From assembly GCA_023417515.1 (NCBI GenBank), contig JAEZFL010000120.1:1-38183 (forward strand): a stretch of DNA of 38,183 nucleotides. The letters are read 5' to 3'. The translations under genes were made by a program, and so were the position numbers. Source of the DNA: Pseudomonadota bacterium. Its GTDB lineage: Bacteria; Pseudomonadota; Alphaproteobacteria; Sphingomonadales; Sphingomonadaceae. The notes beneath the pieces were generated by a model that worked only from the letters and a program-made list of their open reading frames with translations, was not told the DNA's origin and did no database searches. This document shows positions 5,743 to 14,641 of this stretch, piece by piece (positions within the stretch are counted from its first letter, which is position 1; each line of letters opens with the position of its first letter).

Positions 5743-8601
5743 TTAATTCCCCGCGCTTGTCAGCGAGGCTCGGCCGAAGTCGAACTGGTCGGCGGGGATC
5801 ACCTCGACATTGGGATATTGGGCGCGCAGCTGGTCGATGAACTGGCTTGCTCGGCCGGCGATGACGATGCTGGCCTGGGCCGGGTCGAGCTCGGCGGCGA
5901 CCGAACGGGCGATCTGCTCGGGGGTTACCGCGGCGAGGCTCGACAGATAGCGGCCATATTCGCTCATCGGCAGGCCCTGAACCGCGAGGTTGGTGAGGAA
6001 GGAGCCGAGGCCGAAGGTCGTCTCGACCTGCCGGCCGAACGCGCCAGTCAGAAGGGTGCGCCGTCGCTCGAGCTGGTCGGGGGCGACCGGCTCGGCGGCG
6101 AGGCGGCGAATCTCGCCCAGCATCACCTGAGCCACTTCCGGAACCGCGTCGTTGCGGGTCTGCGCCTGGGCGACGAGAAGGCCCTCGTCGCGCATCGTCT
6201 CGAGGCTCGAATAGGCGCCATAGCTCAGCGCGCGGTTGACCCGGACCTCCTGGAACAGGCGGGCGGTCGACGATCCGCCGAGAACCGAATTGGCGAGCAC
6301 CAGCGGATAATAATCCTCGTCGGCGCGAGTCACGCCGCGAAGGGCGACCGAAACCGCCGCCTGATCCGCGGCCGGCATGTCGATGACGACGATCCGGGGC
6401 GCCGAGGGCGTTCCGGCGCGGTTGGCCGGAAGCTGCGGCAGCGGCCGGGCGGGCGCGGCCCAGTCGCCGAACAGGCGCTCGGCGAGAGCGAAGCCCTGCT
6501 CCGCGTCCAACGAGCCGATCACCACCATCGTCGCATTGTCCGGCCGCCACCAATTGGCGTGATAGCGGACGATGTCGTCGCGGGTGAGCGCCTCGAGCGA
6601 GGCCGGGGTCGGCGACAGAGCGCCATAGGGCGAGTCGCCGAACATGACCCGGCGAAGCGCGAAGGCGTTGACCGTGCCGGGCTGGCGAAGCGCGACCCGG
6701 AGGCGATCGAGCGAGCGGCGGCGCTCGCGGTCGAGCTCCTCCTGGGCGAAGGCCGGGCTTCGCACGACTTCGCTGAGCAGGCGCCCCGCCGCCTCGATAT
6801 TGGCGGCGGGCGCGGCGACGAAAGCGCTGGTGCTGTCGGCCCCCGCGCTCGTTCCGATCTGGGCGCCGAGCCGCTCGACCTCGGCGGCGAGCTGGGTGGC
6901 GCTGAGGCGGCTGGTGCCGCTGTCGGCGAGGCTCGCCATCATCGTCGCCACCCCGGCGCGACCGGCCGGATCGGCGGACGAGCCGCCGCCGAACACGATA
7001 TAGGCGCCGGCGAGCGGAAGGTCGGTGGACCTGGCGACGACGACTCGCATGCCGTTGGCGAGCCGGCGCTCGGCGAAGGCGGGAGCGGCGATCGCGCGCT
7101 GCGGCCCGGGCGCAGGCGGCGCCACGCGCTCGCCTTCCGGCGCGAGCTGGTTCGGGGTCCCGACCGCGGGGGGAAGGGTGATTCCGAGCGCGGCATTGGT
7201 GCGCTGCTGGGACGGGTCGGGCTGCGCCTCGCCCTGGCGCTGGCCTTCGTCGAGATAGCGGATGGCGACTCGGCGGTCGTCGCTCAGATATTGGCGGGCG
7301 ACCCGCTGGACGTCGGCGGCGGTGACCCGCTGGACCGCGGCGAGCATCTCGTCGCTCCAGCGCGGGTCGCCGGCGTTGATCACGCCCTGGGCCAGAGTCT
7401 GGGCGCGGCCGGTGGGAGTCTCGCGGCTGAACAGCTCGTCCGAGACATATTCGGTGATCGCCTCGCGAAGCTCCGCGTCGGACACGCGCTCGTCGCGGAC
7501 CCGGGCGACCTCGGCGGCGATGGCGGCCTCGACCTCGGTCGGGTCCTTGCCGCTGGCGACGATCGCGTTGATCGCGAACAGGCCGGCATCCTCGAGCCCG
7601 AAATTGATGGAGCCGGCCGACTGGGCGAGCTGCCGGTCGTAGACGAGCGTCCGGTACAGGCGCGACGACTGGCCGCCCGACAGGATTCGCGAGAGGACTT
7701 CGAGAGCGGCGCTGTCGGGATGGTCGGCCTTGGGGCGCTGCCAGGAATGGACCACCGCGGGCAGCGGCACGTTGGGGCCGTAGGCGGCGGCCTGCGGCCG
7801 GGCGGCGAGCTGGTGGCGCAGGATCGGGCGGCTCGGGCGCGGGATGGAGCCCAAATGCTGGTCGATCCAGCGGTCGAGCTGAGCGGGATCGAAATTGCCC
7901 GAGACGACCAGGGTGGCATTGTCGGGCCGGTAGAAATTCTCGTGGAAGGCGCGGGCGTCCTCGAGGCTGGCGGAGTCGAGATCGGCGACGGTGCCGATTC
8001 CGGAGCGCTGGTAGGGATGGTCGACGAAGGTGTTTTGGAAGAGGTGGTAGCGCTGGAGCCGGCCATAGGGCTCGGCGAGGACTCGCTGGCGCATCTCCTC
8101 CTTGACGATGCTCCGCTCGGCGTCGAACACCGACTGGTCGAGCACCGAGCGGCCCATGCGCTCGGCATGCGCCCACAGCATCGCCTCGAGCTGGCTGGCC
8201 GGGACCGTCTCGTAATAGCGGGTGGTGTCGGGCGAGGTGGAGGCGTTGCGGGTGCCGCCGGCCTCCTCCTCGACGATCCGGCTCAATTGGCCCGGAGCGA
8301 TGTTGCGGGTGACCCGGCTCAGGATATGCTCGAACAGGTGGGCGAAGCCGGACCGGCCGGCGGGATCGTCCTGCGAGCCGACGTCGTAGAACATCTGGAC
8401 GTGGACGTTGGCGGTACCGGTGTCGCGGATGGCATAGACCTTGAGCCCGTTGGGCAGCGTCCGCGTGGTGTAGGCGATCGGAGGCACCGCGATTCGCGCC
8501 GGCGGCTGCTGCGCCTGGGCCGGCCCGGGCGACACGGCAGCCATCGCCGCCGCGAGGACGAGAAAAGAGCCGCCGCGGAAGAACGCGCGCTTCAATGCCA
8601 T
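5743..8601 (-). CDS. Periplasmic M16 family zinc peptidase (two-domain, insulinase/pitrilysin-like)
   Basis: A 952-residue M16 metallopeptidase with a signal peptide (ending near PAQAQ). The N-terminal half is the active subunit. The inverted zinc motif HLFEH at about residues 88-92 supplies two His and the catalytic Glu, and the third ligand is a Glu in ERSIVKEEMRQRV about 76 residues later. The C-terminal half repeats the fold (GGGSSADPAGRAGVATMMAS near 555) but lacks HxxEH, as in other fused M16 proteins that form a closed chamber. It probably degrades peptides in the periplasm. The frame opens with GTG at 8607. I prefer ATG at 8601 because AGGGG lies seven bases before it. It is divergent from the TonB-receptor gene across a 301-base gap, so shared control is possible. 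Confidence 0.93.
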   Translation of the reverse strand: MALKRAFFRGGSFLVLAAAMAAVSPGPAQAQQPPARIAVPPIAYTTRTLPNGLKVYAIRDTGTANVHVQMFYDVGSQDDPAGRSGFAHLFEHILSRVTRNIAPGQLSRIVEEEAGGTRNASTSPDTTRYYETVPASQLEAMLWAHAERMGRSVLDQSVFDAERSIVKEEMRQRVLAEPYGRLQRYHLFQNTFVDHPYQRSGIGTVADLDSASLEDARAFHENFYRPDNATLVVSGNFDPAQLDRWIDQHLGSIPRPSRPILRHQLAARPQAAAYGPNVPLPAVVHSWQRPKADHPDSAALEVLSRILSGGQSSRLYRTLVYDRQLAQSAGSINFGLEDAGLFAINAIVASGKDPTEVEAAIAAEVARVRDERVSDAELREAITEYVSDELFSRETPTGRAQTLAQGVINAGDPRWSDEMLAAVQRVTAADVQRVARQYLSDDRRVAIRYLDEGQRQGEAQPDPSQQRTNAALGITLPPAVGTPNQLAPEGERVAPPAPGPQRAIAAPAFAERRLANGMRVVVARSTDLPLAGAYIVFGGGSSADPAGRAGVATMMASLADSGTSRLSATQLAAEVERLGAQIGTSAGADSTSAFVAAPAANIEAAGRLLSEVVRSPAFAQEELDRERRRSLDRLRVALRQPGTVNAFALRRVMFGDSPYGALSPTPASLEALTRDDIVRYHANWWRPDNATMVVIGSLDAEQGFALAERLFGDWAAPARPLPQLPANRAGTPSAPRIVVIDMPAADQAAVSVALRGVTRADEDYYPLVLANSVLGGSSTARLFQEVRVNRALSYGAYSSLETMRDEGLLVAQAQTRNDAVPEVAQVMLGEIRRLAAEPVAPDQLERRRTLLTGAFGRQVETTFGLGSFLTNLAVQGLPMSEYGRYLSSLAAVTPEQIARSVAAELDPAQASIVIAGRASQFIDQLRAQYPNVEVIPADQFDFGRASLTSAGN

Positions 8602-8771
8602 TGCCACACCCCTGTCGCTGACTGCCTGTATTAGGGCAATAAATCAGCATGGGGCGCGATTGGCAAGCGCAAGCCGCTGCGTTGGCAGGACATTCCCGAT
8701 CACGGCACGTGCGCGGACCGGTTGCATCCAATGCTTTGCATAGAATTGACGCGGTCAAGCCGAGACGATCT

Positions 8772-8818
8772 CAAGCCGTTCGGTCGTCGAACGGGCTTGT
8801 GATAAAAGTGCAACAAGC
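8772..8818 (+). promoter_or_regulatory. Two mutually exclusive hairpins upstream of the TonB-receptor gene
   Basis: A stem of about 11 bp (8772-8782 with 8788-8799, one bulged base) and a 6-bp inverted repeat (GCTTGT 8795-8800 with ACAAGC 8813-8818) compete for the same GCTTG. The pair lies 85 bases before the receptor start. It could be an operator or a leader that folds in two ways. The rest of the 301-base gap 8602-8902 shows candidate promoter pieces (TTGCAT, TTGACG near 8730-8765) but no gene. Confidence 0.3.
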
Positions 8819-8902
8819 ACGGGCCAAGTTGAGGCGCCAAGGCAACATTCGTTTCCGCCCCGCACCGTTCAGGCTTAGCTTGGCCGGGACATAAGGGAGG
8901 GA

Positions 8903-11326
8903 ATGATGAAGCGTTTCCGCCGTCTCAGCCGCAGTGAGATTCTTGTCGCCACCGGTCTCGCCTGGGCTCTCGCCGCCACCCCCGCAGTTGCGCAGGACCA
9001 GCCAACACCGCAGCAAGAGACCCAGCAGCAGGACGAGGACGTGGTCGTCGTGACCGCGACTTTGCGCGAGACGTCGCTGCTCGAAGTGCCCTTTTCGATC
9101 AACGCCCAGACCGAGGAAGACATCCAGCGCTCGGGCGCCAACACCATAGAGGACCTGTCGCGCAACGTCGCCGGCCTCACCATCCAGAATCTCGGGCCGG
9201 GCCAGAGCCAGGTCTCGGTGCGCGGCGTGTCGGCCGGCCAGATCGTCCGCGACCAGCCGGGCGTGAAGGAGCAGGTCGGCGTCTATCTCGACGAAAGCGT
9301 CATCTCGCTGTCGCTGTTCACGCCGGACATCGACCTGTTCGACCTCAACCGCGTCGAGACCCTGCGCGGGCCACAGGGCACGTTGTTCGGCTCGGGATCG
9401 GTCGGCGGCACGATCCGCTACATCACCAACCAGCCGCGCCTCGGCCAGGTCGAGGGCCAGATCGAGGCCAACCTCAACGTCGTCGAGGAAGACGATTTCG
9501 GCGGCCATCTCAAGGGTGCCATCAACCTTCCGATCGGCAACACGATGGCGGTCCGCGCGGTCGGCTACTTCACCCAATATGGCGGCTTCGTCGACGCCCT
9601 GCGCGAAGGCGGCGGGCGCGACGAGAACGTCAATGACGGCCAGCGCTACGGCGGCCGGATCGCGCTTCTGTGGGAGCCTGCGCCGGGCATCCAGATCACG
9701 CCGCGAGTGCTCTACCAGGAGATCCAGGCCGACGGCTTCAACCGCCAGGAAGTCTACAATCTGTACGCCAATCCGTTCACGACGACCCGGCCCCCGGTCA
9801 CCTTCCGGGAGCGCGAGCAGTTCCTGCTGCTCGACGAGGCGTTCGAGGACGAGACCCTGATCGCGGACCTCACGGCGCGCATCGACCTCGGTCCGGTCGC
9901 GCTGACGTCGGTCACCTCCTATATCGAGCGTCAGATCCTGGTCAGCCGCGACGCCAGCGCCCTGACCGGAAGCGTCTCGGTCGACCTCGGCTTCCCGACG
10001 GCGGGCGTGCTTCTGCCGTCGAACCTCGTCGACACCACCGAGCTCGACTCGTTCGTCCAGGAGGTGCGGCTGGCGTCCGACACCGACAGCCCGTTCCAGT
10101 GGCTGATCGGCGCCTTCTATTCCCAGACCGACCGAATCTATGCGCAGCGGCTGCCGACACCGGGCTACGACGCGTTCACCGACGCCCGCTTCGGCGCCGG
10201 GACGTCCGCCGCCGTGGCCAACGGCTTCGGGCCCAACTCGCCCTACAATGCCGACCTGCCCTACGACATCCGCCAGACCGCCCTGTTCGGCGAGGCCAGC
10301 CTCGACATCACCCGCCGGCTGACGGTCACCGCCGGCGTGCGCTATTATGATTTCGAGGAGGAGCGGCGATTCACCTCGGGCGGCCTGTTCTCCAACGGCG
10401 ACGACCGCACCGATCGCACCGCTTCGGACGGAATCAGCCCGCGTTTCATCGCCACCTACGAAGCCTGGGACGACGTCCGCTTCAACGCCCAGGTGTCCAA
10501 GGGCTTCCGTCTCGGCGGAGTCAACGATCCCTTGAACCTGCCGCTGTGCGACAACGGCGTCCCGAACGGGCCCGACGCGCTGACGTTCGGCGGCTTCCCG
10601 ACCTATGACGACGAAACGCTGTGGAACTATGAGGTCGGCGTCCGCGGCCGTCGCGGCGTGCTCAACTTCGCGGCTGCGGCCTTCTACACCGACATCGAGA
10701 ACCTCCAGGTGACGGCCGACGCCGGCTCCTGCTCGTCGCGCGTCGTGTTCAACGTGCCGAGCGCGCATACCCAGGGCATCGAGTTCGAGCTTTCCACCTC
10801 GCCGGCCGAGGGCCTCGCCCTGGCGATCTCCGGGAGCTTCGTCGAGGCGGAGTTCGACAGCAGCGTGGTGAGCGCGACCGGCGCGGTCATCGCCGGAATC
10901 CGCGAATTCAATCGCCTGCCGACCGTGCCTGAATTCCAGATCTCGGCGAGCGCGAGCTATGCGTGGCGGGTCGCGCCGGAGGCCGAGGCCTATGTCGGAG
11001 CCTCGTTCCAGCATGTCGGAAGCCGCTTCACCCAGCCGAGCGACCAGGAGAACAATCCGCGCCCCTTCCCGCACAGCCTTCCGTTCGGCGGCGCGCCGGC
11101 CAGCGCGACGACCATTCTGGACCTGGAGCTGCCGGACTATCAGCTGGTCAATCTCAGCGCCGGCATCGACTGGGACAACGGGCTCGGAGTCCAGCTCTAT
11201 GCCAACAACCTGTTCGACGAGAATGCCCTGCTGTCGTTCGACCGCGAGCGCGGCGGGCGGGCGCGGCTCGGCTTCAACATCGGCAATCCGCGCCAGATCG
11301 GCGTGACGGTGCGCAAGCGCTTCTAG
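8903..11326 (+). CDS. TonB-dependent outer-membrane receptor
   Basis: An 807-residue TonB-dependent receptor. It has a signal peptide (about 1-31, ending PAVAQ), a Gln-rich spacer, and a TonB box at DVVVVTATLRE (about 46-56). The plug domain follows to about residue 170, with QVSVRGV, the RVETLRGPQGTLFGSGSVGG motif and a GTIRYITNQP exit. The 22-strand barrel follows and ends in an aromatic residue (VTVRKRF), the normal outer-membrane assembly signal. TonB receptors import large or scarce solutes such as siderophores, cobalamin, glycans or peptides. Nothing in the sequence names the ligand, and no Fur-type box is visible. Start: GGGAGGGA eight bases or fewer upstream of the ATGATG pair; the first ATG is used. 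The flavin oxidase gene follows after 10 bases and is surely in the same operon. Confidence 0.95.
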   Translation: MMKRFRRLSRSEILVATGLAWALAATPAVAQDQPTPQQETQQQDEDVVVVTATLRETSLLEVPFSINAQTEEDIQRSGANTIEDLSRNVAGLTIQNLGPGQSQVSVRGVSAGQIVRDQPGVKEQVGVYLDESVISLSLFTPDIDLFDLNRVETLRGPQGTLFGSGSVGGTIRYITNQPRLGQVEGQIEANLNVVEEDDFGGHLKGAINLPIGNTMAVRAVGYFTQYGGFVDALREGGGRDENVNDGQRYGGRIALLWEPAPGIQITPRVLYQEIQADGFNRQEVYNLYANPFTTTRPPVTFREREQFLLLDEAFEDETLIADLTARIDLGPVALTSVTSYIERQILVSRDASALTGSVSVDLGFPTAGVLLPSNLVDTTELDSFVQEVRLASDTDSPFQWLIGAFYSQTDRIYAQRLPTPGYDAFTDARFGAGTSAAVANGFGPNSPYNADLPYDIRQTALFGEASLDITRRLTVTAGVRYYDFEEERRFTSGGLFSNGDDRTDRTASDGISPRFIATYEAWDDVRFNAQVSKGFRLGGVNDPLNLPLCDNGVPNGPDALTFGGFPTYDDETLWNYEVGVRGRRGVLNFAAAAFYTDIENLQVTADAGSCSSRVVFNVPSAHTQGIEFELSTSPAEGLALAISGSFVEAEFDSSVVSATGAVIAGIREFNRLPTVPEFQISASASYAWRVAPEAEAYVGASFQHVGSRFTQPSDQENNPRPFPHSLPFGGAPASATTILDLELPDYQLVNLSAGIDWDNGLGVQLYANNLFDENALLSFDRERGGRARLGFNIGNPRQIGVTVRKRF

Positions 11327-11336
11327 GGGCGCCATC

Positions 11337-12572
11337 ATGAGACCGACGCGGCGCGAGCTGATCGCGGGTGCCGCGGCGGCCTCGCTCTCCGCCCCCGCGG
11401 CAGCACAGATCGTCACCCGCTCCGCCGACGTGGCGGTAATCGGCGCAGGCGTGTTCGGCGCCTGGACCGCGAGGAAGCTTCAGGACGCCGGGCAGCGCGT
11501 GCTTCTGGTCGATGCGTGGGGGCCGGCCCATGCCCGCGCCTCGTCCGGCGGAGAGTCGCGCATGACCCGCGGCGCCTATGGCGCGGACGAGATCTACACG
11601 CGCATGGCGCTGTCCTCGCTCTCGGACTGGCAGGCGCTGTCGCGCAGTTCGGGCCTGCCGATCTTCGCGCCCACGGGAGTGCTGTTCTTCTTCCCCGACC
11701 GCGACCCCTATGCGCTGGCGACGATCGCGGTGCACCGGCGGCTCGGCCTGCCCACCGAGGTGCTGGAACGCGCGGAGATGGCGCGCCGATTCCCCGCGAT
11801 CGACTTCGCCGGCGTCGCGATCGGCCTGCTCGAGCGCCAGTTCGGCGTGCTGATGGCACGGCGCGCGGTCCAGACCCTGGTGATGCGCTTCGTCGAGGCG
11901 GGCGGCACCTACCGCGCCGCGCAGGTGCTGCCGCCCGAGCCGGGCCAGGCACGGCTCGACGCGCTGCGCACGGCGGACGGCCAGGTCATCGCCGCCGACC
12001 GCTTCGTCTTCGCGGCCGGGCCGTGGCTGCCGCGCCTGTTCCCCGATCTGCTGGCACGGCGGATCCGGCCGACCCGGCAGGAGGTGTTCTTCTTCCGCCC
12101 GCCGCCAGGCGACGAGCGCTTCGGGCCGCGACAGCTGCCGGGCTGGGCCGACTTCAACGGCGGCGACCTCTTCTACGGCATGCCCGACCTCGAGGCGCGC
12201 GGCTTCAAGATCGCGCGCGACACCCACGGACCCGAGATGGACCCGGACCAGGGCGACCGGGCGCACTCGGCCGAGGCGCTGGCTCGGGTGCGCGCGTTCA
12301 TGGCGCGGCGCTTCCCGATGCTTGCCGATGCCCCGCTTAACGAAAGCCGGGTCTGCCAATATGAGAACAGCGCCAATGGCGACTTCCTGGTCGACCGCCA
12401 CCCGCGCTGGCCCAACGCGGTCCTGGTCGGCGCCGGCTCGGGCCACGGCTTCAAGATGGGTCCGGCGGTGGGGGCCTATGCCGCCGCTTTGGTCACCGGC
12501 GCCCCGCTCGCCATCGAGCCGCGCTTCTCGCTCGCCAGCAAGGCGCAGAGCGGCGAACGGACCGTGCACTGA
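11337..12572 (+). CDS. Tat-exported FAD-dependent amine oxidase (sarcosine oxidase-like, DAO superfamily)
   Basis: A 411-residue flavoprotein of the DAO superfamily, closest in layout to monomeric sarcosine oxidase and N-methyltryptophan oxidase. It starts with a twin-arginine signal (TRREL plus a hydrophobic AGAAAASLSAPAAA run), so the folded holoenzyme is likely sent to the periplasm. The FAD dinucleotide loop is VIGAGVFGAW (about 34-43). Near the C-terminus, CQYENSANGDFLVDRHP (Cys340 onward) followed by GAGSGHGFKMGP matches the region of sarcosine oxidase in which a Cys binds FAD covalently. The expected reaction is oxidation of a secondary or N-methyl amine to an imine with hydrogen peroxide release. 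The substrate is unknown. Placement 10 bases after the TonB receptor suggests that the receptor imports the substrate or a precursor. Confidence 0.85.
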   Translation: MRPTRRELIAGAAAASLSAPAAAQIVTRSADVAVIGAGVFGAWTARKLQDAGQRVLLVDAWGPAHARASSGGESRMTRGAYGADEIYTRMALSSLSDWQALSRSSGLPIFAPTGVLFFFPDRDPYALATIAVHRRLGLPTEVLERAEMARRFPAIDFAGVAIGLLERQFGVLMARRAVQTLVMRFVEAGGTYRAAQVLPPEPGQARLDALRTADGQVIAADRFVFAAGPWLPRLFPDLLARRIRPTRQEVFFFRPPPGDERFGPRQLPGWADFNGGDLFYGMPDLEARGFKIARDTHGPEMDPDQGDRAHSAEALARVRAFMARRFPMLADAPLNESRVCQYENSANGDFLVDRHPRWPNAVLVGAGSGHGFKMGPAVGAYAAALVTGAPLAIEPRFSLASKAQSGERTVH

Positions 12573-12628
12573 CGCCGAGGCACGGCGCGAACGATCGCGG
12601 AGCCATCCCGGCGCACGGCTGACCGGAG

Positions 12629-14473
12629 CTAGTCGCCGCCGAAGCGCAGGGTCAGCCCGGCGCCGACGCCCCACGACCAGCTGTCCTCGGTGCCGAGGCG
12701 GACCGTCTCGCCCGCCAGCACGGCGTCGCCGGTCAGCGGGACGAGCGGCGCGCCGACCTCCGACAGCCAGCTTCCCGACCCGAACAAGGTCAGGACGGAG
12801 CGAGAGCCGAGGCGGAACGACAGCGCCGCGCCGGCATCGCCCCTGAAGCCGATCCCGTCATCCTCATCCTCGACAAGGATCGTGAAGTCCTGATCGGCCG
12901 CGGGGCCGAAATTGGCGATGTTGCGCTCGCGGAAATCGAGGCGGCTGCGGCGGTAATAGGCCGCGGCCCCGGCGCCGGCGCTGACGAGCACGCCGTCGCC
13001 GAGCGCATGGCCGAGCGCCGCCGAGAAGCCGGCCGTGACATAATCCTCGTCGAGCGAGAAACGCCGTTCCTGGCTGAAATTGAAGGCGAAGCCGCCCGCG
13101 GTGGTTCCCGACGCGCCGCCCTGCGTGTCATAGTCCCGGTCGCTGTGGCGATAGTCGAGCCAGAAGCTGACGCTCGGGCCCGGCAGGGAATCGCTAGCGA
13201 AACCATCCGCCGGATTGTCCCAGCTTCGATAGGCCCCAAGGCCGGTATGGATCGGCAGGTCGAAGGCCGGCAGGGGCCTGCCCACGAGGCCGATGCTGCC
13301 CCCGAGCGAGATATCCGACACATTGACGGCCGAGGTGCCGGCATAGCCTTCGGTCGCGGAAATGCCGGTGCTGCCGCCCGGCGACAGGGCCGCATAGGGG
13401 TGGCCCGAGCGCACGCCCGGCTCGATATCGAAGCTGTCGGCGCCATTCCCCTCGCCGTAGCGGGCGCGAAGCATGACCGGCGTGCGGCCAAGGATGAAGC
13501 CGAGGAAGGCGTTGCCCGAGACATAGTCGACGGTCCGGGGCGACGGCAGCGCCAGCCGCTCGGCGCCGTCCCGGTCGACGAAGCCGCCGCCGGTGACGGG
13601 CTGGTCGGTCTGGCCCCAGCTGAAGAAGATATCGATGAGGAGGGCGGTAGCACGCTGGTGTTCGAGCTCCGCTCTTCGCCGCCGGAGCAGCAACCTTTCC
13701 CGACGGGCCACCGCACGGTCGTGCCGGACCTCCTCCGCGATCTCGTCCGGCGTCATCCTTCGCGGAGCCCGAGGCGGCGGCACCGCGGTCTCCTCCAATA
13801 TGCCGTCCGCGTCGCAGCTCGGCCGCTGCAGCAGGCGCGCGCGTCGCATCTGCTCGTCGAGATAGGCGAGCTCGGAATCGCTCGGGCTCGGGCGGGCCAG
13901 CTCGTCCCGCATCGCCGCCTCGATCGCCCGGACGAGATTCGCCTTGGCGACGTCGAACCGCGTCGGGTCGCATTCGCGAAGCACGGCCCGCCACAGGCGC
14001 TCGATGGCCGTGCGGTGGACTCCGCGATCCTGGACCGGCGGTGGCAACGGGGACGTCGCTTGCGGCACCCCCTCCTGGCTTTCTCCTTGCGGGCAATTCT
14101 CAAGCTGAAGTTGCCGGGCCGCCGCCAGACGGCCCTCGTAGCTTCGCAAGAGGCGTTCCAGATCTCGGGTCGAGAAGCGGCTATACTGGCGAGCCTGGCT
14201 GCTCTCGCCCAGGACCCGCCGGGCGCGCAGGGCCTGCCGCGCCCGTTCCCCCATGTTTTCGAGGCGAATGATCTGGCGGCGCAAGTCATCGGCATTGCAG
14301 CGGCGCGCCGCGAGCTGCGCCTCCAGATATGCGTCCCCATCATCGCCGAACTCGTTCTTCAACTCACGCATCCTGTCGGAGCGAGGGATGTCCTGCGCCA
14401 GGGCCGGGGCGGGCGCCGTCAGCGCCAGGGTGGCCGCGCCGGCCAGCATGATGGTGTGAAACCGCCGCTTCAT
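12629..14473 (-). CDS. Outer-membrane beta-barrel protein with a long helical periplasmic domain, unknown family
   Basis: A 614-residue protein with a signal peptide (ending PALAQ, residue 27). Residues about 30-285 are charged, helical and coiled-coil-like, very rich in Arg, Glu and Leu. They carry four spaced cysteines (about 59, 127, 168, 220) that could form disulfides. Residues about 295-614 alternate hydrophobic and polar residues with many Gly and aromatic positions (AFLGFILGRTPVMLRARY, SVSFWLDYRHSDRDY, WSWGVGAGLTLRFGGD). This is the pattern of an outer-membrane barrel of perhaps 12-14 strands. The last residues do not end in the usual Phe, although LTLRF lies three from the end. I do not recognise the family and propose no substrate. 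The gene is divergent from the membrane-anchored regulator at 14642 across 168 bases, which suggests it is that regulator's target. Confidence 0.7.
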   Translation of the reverse strand: MKRRFHTIMLAGAATLALTAPAPALAQDIPRSDRMRELKNEFGDDGDAYLEAQLAARRCNADDLRRQIIRLENMGERARQALRARRVLGESSQARQYSRFSTRDLERLLRSYEGRLAAARQLQLENCPQGESQEGVPQATSPLPPPVQDRGVHRTAIERLWRAVLRECDPTRFDVAKANLVRAIEAAMRDELARPSPSDSELAYLDEQMRRARLLQRPSCDADGILEETAVPPPRAPRRMTPDEIAEEVRHDRAVARRERLLLRRRRAELEHQRATALLIDIFFSWGQTDQPVTGGGFVDRDGAERLALPSPRTVDYVSGNAFLGFILGRTPVMLRARYGEGNGADSFDIEPGVRSGHPYAALSPGGSTGISATEGYAGTSAVNVSDISLGGSIGLVGRPLPAFDLPIHTGLGAYRSWDNPADGFASDSLPGPSVSFWLDYRHSDRDYDTQGGASGTTAGGFAFNFSQERRFSLDEDYVTAGFSAALGHALGDGVLVSAGAGAAAYYRRSRLDFRERNIANFGPAADQDFTILVEDEDDGIGFRGDAGAALSFRLGSRSVLTLFGSGSWLSEVGAPLVPLTGDAVLAGETVRLGTEDSWSWGVGAGLTLRFGGD

Positions 14474-14539
14474 TGTCCCCTCCGCGATCCGGTGAAGGAC
14501 GGAAAGGAAGCATCGTGACGCGAGACGGGTCTTTCCCGA

Positions 14540-14569
14540 ATTCTGAAAAATTCTGAATTTGCCTGAGGC
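14540..14569. promoter_or_regulatory. Direct repeats with 10-bp period, candidate OmpR-type operator
   Basis: Two near-identical 10-mers, ATTCTGAAAA and ATTCTGAATT, stand head to tail at 14540-14559. A third, weaker unit (TGCCTGAGGC) is in phase at 14560-14569, so CTGAA/CTGAA/CTGAG recurs every 10 bases. OmpR/PhoB-type winged helices bind tandem sites with this helical spacing. The block is an AT-rich island in the gap between the barrel gene and the winged-helix regulator gene. Confidence 0.5.
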
Positions 14570-14573
14570 GGCG

Positions 14574-14588
14574 GACGTGCGTCACGTC
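14574..14588. promoter_or_regulatory. Palindrome in the divergent promoter region
   Basis: GACGTG-CGT-CACGTC is a perfect 6-bp inverted repeat with a 3-base centre, five bases to the right of the direct repeats and 53 bases before the regulator start. It may be a second regulator site. There is no T run, so it is not a terminator. Confidence 0.3.
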
Positions 14589-14641
14589 TCGACTCCCCTT
14601 TCGCCACGGGGCATGATCGCGAGGGGGCGAATGATGGCGGC

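Noticed and set aside
5704..8634. 976-codon open frame on the plus strand opposite the M16 peptidase
   Set aside because: Antisense shadow: low-complexity Gly/Ala/Arg/Asp composition, and it runs through the terminator hairpin. The M16 zinc site on the other strand is clear.
8771..11416. 881-codon open frame on the minus strand opposite the TonB receptor
   Set aside because: Shadow of a gene with plug motifs, TonB box and terminal Phe; the translation has no recognisable domain.
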